A stretch of 9,781 nucleotides of DNA from Sulfuriferula multivorans. GTDB lineage: Bacteria > Pseudomonadota > Gammaproteobacteria > Burkholderiales > Thiobacillaceae. The position numbers and the translations under genes are program-made. How positions within the stretch are numbered: position 1 is the first letter of the stretch; each line of letters starts with the position of its first letter. The stretch is from contig JAAFGW010000095.1 in assembly GCA_010365175.1 (NCBI GenBank), positions 1 to 9,781 of the forward strand, in the 5' to 3' direction. The notes beneath the pieces are model-generated. The model worked only from the letters and a program-made list of their open reading frames with translations. It searched no databases and was not told the DNA's origin. Positions 6,668 through 9,781 of the stretch are shown one piece after another.

Positions 6668-6766
6668 GGGGCAGGCCTAGTCTTCTGTTGCAAAAGGCAA
6701 GGCCTGCCCCTGGAGCTCACAATTTATTTTTTTCTGCGCGACTTCTTATCCGCAGGCCTGCCGTAA
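6647..6766 (+). CDS. possible 39-residue small protein
   Basis: ATG at 6647 has GGGAG ending five bases upstream, a good ribosome site. The product starts MRLNLALGAGLVFCCKRQG and ends FLSAGLP; it is hydrophobic at both ends with a Cys-Cys-Lys-Arg turn. Its last 43 bases run antisense to the 3' end of the minus-strand 79-residue gene, and its body coincides with an 11-bp stem-loop. It may be a small membrane peptide, a regulatory leader, or nothing. Confidence 0.2.
   Translation: MRLNLALGAGLVFCCKRQGLPLELTIYFFLRDFLSAGLP
6668..6710. repeat. 11-bp perfect stem-loop downstream of the 79-residue gene
   Basis: GGGGCAGGCCT at 6668-6678 pairs perfectly with AGGCCTGCCCC at 6700-6710; the 21-base loop contains a smaller TTGC/GCAA pairing. 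It lies 14 bases beyond the stop of the minus-strand gene at 6724 and could mark its transcript end, but no U-run follows on either strand, so it is not a classic intrinsic terminator. Confidence 0.5.
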
Positions 6767-6963
6767 GGCGTTTGGAGTAGCTGGTCTCGATAATCATCCG
6801 CGTTCTTGATACGCGGCCATGTCGAATTGAGCAGCGCTAGCCACTCTTGCTCGTCCATGAATGGCGCGATATCGATTAAAAATGGCAATGCTTGCGCGTC
6901 CTCTGTTTGGTCGAGAAAGCCTTTAGCGTCTGCATAGGGAAATTTATCGAGGTGTCCGATCAT
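6724..6963 (-). CDS. hypothetical small acidic protein
   Basis: A 79-residue, probably cytoplasmic protein that I do not recognise. It starts MIGHLDKFPYADAKGFLDQT, continues through ALPFLIDIAPFMDEQEWLAL and LNSTWPRIKNADDYRDQLLQ, and ends in a lysine/arginine-rich tail, KKSRRKK. The body is rich in Asp, aromatic and Leu residues and should be helical; there is no signal peptide or membrane segment. An AGGA lies 10 bases upstream of the ATG at 6963. It stands alone between repeat-containing spacers, which suggests an accessory or horizontally acquired gene. Candidate roles (immunity, antitoxin or adaptor protein) are only guesses based on size and charge. I think it is a real gene because of its protein-like composition. 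Confidence 0.55.
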   Translation of the reverse strand: MIGHLDKFPYADAKGFLDQTEDAQALPFLIDIAPFMDEQEWLALLNSTWPRIKNADDYRDQLLQTPYGRPADKKSRRKK

Positions 6964-7059
6964 GGCTCGCCATTCCTAAAAGGTGAGTAGATCGACTCTA
7001 CCTGAAAGAGAGCCCACGAAGAAAGTAATGGGTGGTTGTTGGACCGGTTTGCACTGAGT

Positions 7060-7085
7060 AAATAATGGTGTCGACCCCATTATTT
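7060..7085. repeat. REP-like inverted repeat with GGTGTCGACCCC core
   Basis: AAATAATGG at 7060-7068 pairs perfectly with CCATTATTT at 7077-7085 around TGTCGACC. The A/T-rich arms around a GG-GTC-GACC core resemble intergenic repeats that I associate with REP-associated tyrosine transposases (RAYT) in proteobacteria. A related core occurs at 9625-9644. No transposase gene is in the window. Confidence 0.5.
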
Positions 7086-7101
7086 TAGGACTGCAAAAGA
7101 C

Positions 7102-7127
7102 CGACGGAGTCGCCATGGAATCCGTCG
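7102..7127. repeat. 7-bp stem-loop
   Basis: CGACGGA at 7102-7108 pairs with TCCGTCG at 7121-7127 around a 12-base loop containing CGCCATG. The ATG of a 26-codon ORF lies inside the loop and its GGAG overlaps the left arm, so if that ORF is translated the hairpin would hide its ribosome site. Confidence 0.35.
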
Positions 7128-7191
7128 AAAAAGGCGGCTTCTTCCGATGCAGTTGGGACCGCGTTCGCTTGTTCCTCAAACGCCAGGTTGG

Positions 7192-7226
7192 CTGAAAATC
7201 TGCCGAGTAGGTGTAGGGATTTTCAG
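7192..7226. repeat. 9-bp inverted repeat with 17-base spacer
   Basis: CTGAAAATC at 7192-7200 and GATTTTCAG at 7218-7226 are perfect reverse complements. The right arm supplies four T, but not at the end of the stem, so it is not a standard terminator. The TGA of the short ORF starting at 7115 lies in the left arm. Confidence 0.4.
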
Positions 7227-7485
7227 GCCGCTCCTGTGGTCTTTTTCAGGCGCAACCTTCGCGTAATCGAATGACCGGCATAGCTTAAACGCGAGCTGAT
7301 CATTAGATATTTGGCTTCACACCTTGTGCATTCATATCTGACAGGTTGTTCAGCGCACGCTTACAACCATCACTCGTGCTCGCCGATAGTCCCCTGCATT
7401 GCTCTCCGGATAATGGGTCTTACAGGCTTCTCATCATACCGCCCAGGATAGACATGGCCGGCGTTCAGATTCGCAGTCTGCATCC

Positions 7486-7512
7486 CATGTTTACATGTTT
7501 ATTACATGTTTA
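7486..7512 (+). repeat. triple CATGTTTA repeat in the promoter region of the CHRD gene
   Basis: CATGTTTA occurs at 7486-7493, 7494-7501 and 7505-7512; the last two are part of a perfect tandem TTACATGTTTA at 7491-7501 and 7502-7512. The array ends 26 bases before the CHRD-protein start codon, where a promoter or activator site would be. It may be a set of regulator sites spaced at about one helical turn (8 and 11 bases) or an A/T-rich promoter made by slippage. Confidence 0.45.
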
Positions 7513-7538
7513 ATTGTTTGCACCCAAGGAGTAACAAC

Positions 7539-8141
7539 ATGAAAATGAAATCTTTGCTTTCGGGTTTTGGACTGCTGGTAGTCAGTGTGAGCCCTCTCGC
7601 TGCACATGCTGAAATCCTGCAATTCAATGCGCTGTTAAACAGCGCCAACTCAGTGCCTGCGCTGACAAATCCCAACACGGCAGCCAGCGGCCTCTCCACC
7701 CTGTTTTATGACACCCTGACGAATACCTATGATTTCACCTTATCGGCGTTCTCCCTGAGTGGATCCGTTACTGGCATGCACATCCACGGCCCGGCAAACA
7801 CAACGCAGTCGGGCGGTGTGCTTGTGGATATCAATATGGCACCGTTTCAAAAATTCAATAGCGGCAGCACCCTGCTGCTTGGTGGTGATGATGTGACCAG
7901 CTTCGGTTTTGTGGCATCAGCCAATGGCCATCCGGGGCAGTCCTTTCTCAATACGCTCAACTCAGGTTTGACCTATGTCAACATTCACACAGCAATGTAT
8001 CCCGGAGGGGAGATTCGTGGCCAGCTACTGCCTTCGGCTGTGGCAGCGGTTCCCGAGCCCCAGGTCTGGGCATCCTTGCTTGTAGGGATGGGGCTGGTCG
8101 GATTTGTCACACGCCGGCGTTTGAGGACGCGGGCCCTGTAA
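7539..8141 (+). CDS. CHRD-domain protein with PEP-CTERM sorting signal
   Basis: A 200-residue exported protein. Residues 1-24 are a Sec signal peptide (MKMKSLLSGFGLLVVSVSPL, cleavage likely after AHA). Residues 25 to about 165 form a CHRD (chordin-type) beta-domain, recognisable from GMHIHGPA near 79-86 and YVNIHTAMYPGGEIRGQL at about 146-163. The C terminus is a complete PEP-CTERM signal: VPEP at 171-174, a short hydrophobic helix at 177-190 and an RRR cluster at 192-194. In exosortase-bearing Gram-negative bacteria this tail is cut by exosortase (EpsH/XrtA type) so that the protein can leave the membrane, usually in cells that make exopolysaccharide. The CHRD function is unknown. The ATG at 7539 has AAGGAG seven bases upstream. 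No exosortase is in the window; PEP-CTERM genes are usually scattered. Confidence 0.93.
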   Translation: MKMKSLLSGFGLLVVSVSPLAAHAEILQFNALLNSANSVPALTNPNTAASGLSTLFYDTLTNTYDFTLSAFSLSGSVTGMHIHGPANTTQSGGVLVDINMAPFQKFNSGSTLLLGGDDVTSFGFVASANGHPGQSFLNTLNSGLTYVNIHTAMYPGGEIRGQLLPSAVAAVPEPQVWASLLVGMGLVGFVTRRRLRTRAL

Positions 8142-8144
8142 ATT

Positions 8145-8168
8145 CAGCGGATTCAAATCCGCGCGCTG
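8145..8168 (+). terminator. small hairpin after CHRD gene
   Basis: GCGGAT, TCAA, ATCCGC (8147-8162) forms a 6-bp stem five bases after the CHRD stop codon, with CAG and CTG outside it. No U-run follows, so it may protect the 3' end or cause weak termination and is not a strong intrinsic terminator. Confidence 0.3.
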
Positions 8169-8262
8169 GACTTTGCCGCGATAGGCAATACCTAACCCTG
8201 AAGTTGATTGATTAGGGCAGATGCAGAGTCATATTTTTGTTAATCGTTGAAGGAGAGTACTG

Positions 8263-8481
8263 ATGAACTGGGATCGTATTGAAGGAAACTGGAAACAAGT
8301 TAAAGGTAAGATCAAGGAGCAATGGGGCGAGCTGAGCGATGACGAGATCGATGTCATCGGAGGCCGCCGCGACCAACTTTCTGGCAAGGTGCAGGAACGC
8401 TATGGCCTGGCCAAGGATGAAGCCGACAAGCAGGTCGACGATTGGCAGCATAGCGCCGACGATAGCTGGTTCAATAAGTAA
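8263..8481 (+). CDS. CsbD family stress protein
   Basis: A 72-residue cytoplasmic, highly charged protein. The whole length matches the CsbD-like family: MNWDRIEGNWKQVKGKIKEQ at 1-20 (the N-W-x-x-I-E-G-x-W-K-Q-x-K-G-K signature), WGELSDDEIDVIGGRRDQL in the middle, then SGKVQERYG and DEADKQVDDW. Members are hydrophilic helical proteins induced by general stress (the founding gene is under the stress sigma factor in Bacillus), with no known enzymatic function. AAGGAG lies seven bases before the ATG. The gene is monocistronic, 121 bases after the CHRD gene and followed by a strong terminator. No clean sigma-70-type promoter could be picked in front of it. Confidence 0.95.
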   Translation: MNWDRIEGNWKQVKGKIKEQWGELSDDEIDVIGGRRDQLSGKVQERYGLAKDEADKQVDDWQHSADDSWFNK

Positions 8482-8490
8482 TCAGTTGAG

Positions 8491-8504
8491 CCAGGCTTGC
8501 CTGG
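8491..8504. repeat. CCAGGC palindrome
   Basis: CCAGGC-TT-GCCTGG lies between the csbD-like stop and its terminator. It is a minor stem in the 3' untranslated region. Confidence 0.3.
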
Positions 8505-8516
8505 TGCAGGCGTAAG

Positions 8517-8554
8517 AAAAAGGGATGTCCACCATCAGTGGGCGTCCCTTTTTT
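8517..8554 (+). terminator. intrinsic terminator of the CsbD gene
   Basis: AAAAAGGGATGTCCAC pairs with GTGGGCGTCCCTTTTT around the loop CATCA. All 16 positions pair in RNA (two as G-U), and the right arm runs into six T. It starts 35 bases after the CsbD stop. The A-run on the left makes it work from the opposite strand as well, against the convergent iron-permease gene. Confidence 0.9.
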
Positions 8555-8708
8555 ATTTGATGCCAGCCTTGGTTTGGATATTTCCGGCGAACAGACGCTC
8601 CGGCCCTGTGGCGGCATCCCACGGTGCTTTCCCCGGGACTTGAATAAATAGCGCGCTTTCGAGACCGGGGCAGACGCAAGACCGGCAGCTTTAAACTGTT
8701 ACATTGGA

Positions 8709-9134
8709 TTAACGGGATGGAAGTTCGTTATCTTCGTTATCTATTTTTTGATGCAAAGATTTACGCGCCTCTTTCGCCATGCCGGTGTATCCGGCGCGAA
8801 TGCGTTCGAGTTCTTCGGGTTCCAGTTCTTCCAGGTCAAGCAGCGAGTTGTGCGCGCCCCGTGCCGCGCGGATCAGTTCGTCGAGCTTGATATGCATGGC
8901 TTCAGCGTCGCGATTCTGTGTGTTCTGAATCAGGAAAACCATCAGGAATGTAATGATGGTGGTGCCCGTGTTGATCACAAGCTGCCAAGTGTCGTTGAAA
9001 TCAAACAGAGGGCCCGTGATACCCCATACAGCAACAATCGTCACCGCAATGACGAAGGCCCAAGGCCCGCCGGTGATGCGTGCAGTACCCTGAGCAAAAC
9101 GCGAAAAAAGGCTTTTGTTCTTTATGGCGCTCAT
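8709..9134 (-). CDS. low-affinity iron permease family protein
   Basis: A 141-residue inner-membrane protein. After a short basic N terminus (MSAIKNKSLFSRFAQGTARI) come two hydrophobic segments, about 25-44 (WAFVIAVTIVAVWGITGPLF) and about 52-70, the second including the family's most conserved run, NTGTTIITFLMVFLIQNTQNRD at about 55-76. A cytoplasmic helical tail with IKLDELIRAARGAHN and an Asp/Glu-rich segment, LLDLEELEPEELERI, follows. It is a typical bacterial member of the fungal Fet4-related family (PF04120 type). Iron transport by these short bacterial proteins is not well established, so the name is by family. The start at 9134 is chosen because GGAGGG lies just upstream; a longer GTG-started frame has no support. 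It is convergent with the CsbD gene. Confidence 0.9.
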   Translation of the reverse strand: MSAIKNKSLFSRFAQGTARITGGPWAFVIAVTIVAVWGITGPLFDFNDTWQLVINTGTTIITFLMVFLIQNTQNRDAEAMHIKLDELIRAARGAHNSLLDLEELEPEELERIRAGYTGMAKEARKSLHQKIDNEDNELPSR

Positions 9135-9246
9135 GCACCCTCCAGAGAATGCGATTTCGGAAGCCGGCGGAATGGCCCGGCGATCAGGTTTTGATTGGGC
9201 GCGTATTCTCACGTTGCCGTCTGGAATATACGCCAGATAATTCAGC

Positions 9247-9336
9247 TCACATCCTTGACGTTGGTTGCATGGGAAGCTTGGGGCCTACAGTCAGCAAGGC
9301 CAGAGTCAGCAGCAACCCAAGTTGGGTCTTTGTCAT
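9247..9336 (-). CDS. 29-residue signal-peptide-like ORF, possibly a truncated exported protein
   Basis: ATG at 9336 (CAT on the plus strand at 9334-9336) opens a frame beginning MTKTQLGLLLTLALLTVG, a lysine followed by a run of leucines, as in a signal peptide or a single membrane helix, and ends TSRM at TGA. A weak AAGAGA precedes it. It lies 112 bases upstream of the iron permease start on the same strand. No mature domain follows in any frame, so it may be a broken secreted-protein gene, a small membrane peptide or a leader ORF. Confidence 0.3.
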   Translation of the reverse strand: MTKTQLGLLLTLALLTVGPKLPMQPTSRM

Positions 9337-9431
9337 TTGGATCTCTTAAAAAATGATAAGGGGTTCGACCCGCTCCGCTTAAAGATTCATGGGCGGCATT
9401 GGAGACGCGGTCGTTTCTTTTTCCTGGCATG

Positions 9432-9491
9432 CTTGGTTCTTCCAGCTGATCGCTAATTTAAGAGCCAAGGCCGGCTGACGTAATCAGCCGG
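9432..9491. repeat. two adjacent stem-loops
   Basis: CTTGGTTCTT (9432-9441) pairs with AAGAGCCAAG (9460-9469), ten pairs with one G-U on the plus strand; directly beside it CCGGCTGA (9471-9478) pairs perfectly with TCAGCCGG (9484-9491) around CGTAA. The second stem is GC-rich and stable but has no U-run, so it is not a standard terminator. Confidence 0.5.
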
Positions 9492-9624
9492 AGACTACCG
9501 CTTTGTAAGACACTCCTTTTCCCTGCGTGGGGGACGGCCTATTCTGCAAACCATTCCGTCTACAACCGGGTTGGCCCAAGATAGATCTGCGGGGGAATAC
9601 TAGAATCAGGATTCTGCTCGACTT

Positions 9625-9644
9625 TGGGGTCAGACCTGACCCCA
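9625..9644. repeat. REP-like palindrome with GGGGTCAG core
   Basis: TGGGGTCAG and CTGACCCCA are perfect reverse complements separated by AC. The sequence resembles intergenic repeats that I associate with REP-associated tyrosine transposases in proteobacteria, and shares the GGxGTC...GACC core with the element at 7060-7085. No transposase is visible. Confidence 0.5.
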
Positions 9645-9660
9645 GATTTCCGTGTTTGAA

Positions 9661-9690
9661 TCCAGCCGCCATCGGAGGCGGTCGGCTGGA
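9661..9690. repeat. GC-rich stem-loop
   Basis: TCCAGCCG at 9661-9668 pairs perfectly with CGGCTGGA at 9683-9690; an alternative inner pairing CCGCC/GGCGG (9666-9670 with 9677-9681) is possible. It lies 16 bases after the GGGGTCAG palindrome and could belong to the same repeat unit. Confidence 0.45.
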
Positions 9691-9756
9691 ATAATTTGAT
9701 AGCCATCTCCTAAGCGACCAAGCGGAGTGCGTAAAGCATGCCGAAAAGTGCTTCTG

Positions 9757-9779
9757 GGTAGTACCGGAAGCTTACTACC
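9757..9779. repeat. 7-bp stem-loop at the window edge
   Basis: GGTAGTA at 9757-9763 pairs with TACTACC at 9773-9779 around a nine-base loop. Its context is cut off by the end of the window. Confidence 0.3.
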
Positions 9780-9781
9780 AA

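Larger units (their letters stand above)
6964..7490. other. repeat-rich gene-free spacer
   Basis: No supported gene in over 500 bases. It holds an imperfect palindrome AGGTGAG...CTACCT at 6981-7003 just upstream of the 79-residue gene, a REP-like inverted repeat at 7060-7085, a hairpin at 7102-7127 and an inverted repeat at 7192-7226. A 26-codon plus-strand ORF at 7115-7195 starts with a GGAG ribosome-site-like sequence. Bases 7230-7480 show nothing recognisable. Confidence 0.5.
9135..9781. other. structured gene-free region at the window's right end
   Basis: No convincing protein gene in about 650 bases. The upstream region of the iron permease gene is at its left end. It contains a 29-codon signal-peptide-like ORF at 9247-9336, stem-loops at 9432-9469, 9471-9491, 9661-9690 and 9757-9779, and a palindrome with a GGGGTCAGAC core at 9625-9644. 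This density of perfect inverted repeats suggests repeated intergenic elements or a structured RNA. Confidence 0.5.

Noticed and set aside
8748..9194. 148-codon plus-strand ORF
   Set aside because: Antisense to the low-affinity iron permease gene, which has clear family motifs.
9356..9376. tRNA T-arm-like GGGGTTCGACCC
   Set aside because: The surrounding bases form no acceptor, D or anticodon stems, and the T stem is not five pairs; probably a chance short palindrome, possibly a relative of the GGGTC repeats.
9757..9779. Integron attC site
   Set aside because: The inverted repeat lacks the GTTRRRY/RYYYAAC core sequences and there is no integrase or cassette structure.

Overview
The window reads as chromosomal DNA of a betaproteobacterium (inference). 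Three things suggest this: a pteridine-reductase-type SDR beside a methyltransferase of a kind I associate with Burkholderiales-like genomes, a PEP-CTERM (exosortase-sorted) exported protein, and moderately GC-rich coding sequence. No rRNA, tRNA, CRISPR array or complete mobile element was found, and no obviously new multigene system. The genes are mostly housekeeping, envelope and stress functions, separated by unusually long, palindrome-rich intergenic spacers.

Left part (1-2671, + strand): the 3' end of an SDR/pteridine reductase, a class I SAM-dependent methyltransferase with an NPPW motif, and, 37 bases later, metK (S-adenosylmethionine synthetase). The methyltransferase and the enzyme that makes its cofactor probably share a transcript.

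Next block (2754-5362, - strand): a bactofilin (polymer-forming cytoskeletal protein) preceded by a near-perfect sigma-54 -24/-12 promoter, then a spacer of about 600 bases ending in a strong symmetrical terminator, then an MdtD-like DHA2 drug-efflux transporter with two 13-base palindromes upstream.

Middle (5363-7538): an accessory-looking stretch. It holds an unrecognised 222-residue two-helix membrane protein and an unrecognised 79-residue acidic protein (both - strand). The spacers around them contain hairpins, a REP-like inverted repeat with a GGTGTCGACC core, and a pair of 12-base repeats, each overlapping the start of a very short ORF.

Right part (7539-9781): a CHRD-domain protein with signal peptide and PEP-CTERM tail (+), a CsbD-family stress protein with a clear intrinsic terminator (+), and a small low-affinity iron permease family protein (-), together resembling a stress/envelope group. 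The final 650 bases have no convincing gene. They hold a 29-codon signal-peptide-like ORF and several strong stem-loops, including a palindrome with a GGGGTCAGAC core that resembles repeats associated with REP/RAYT elements (inference).
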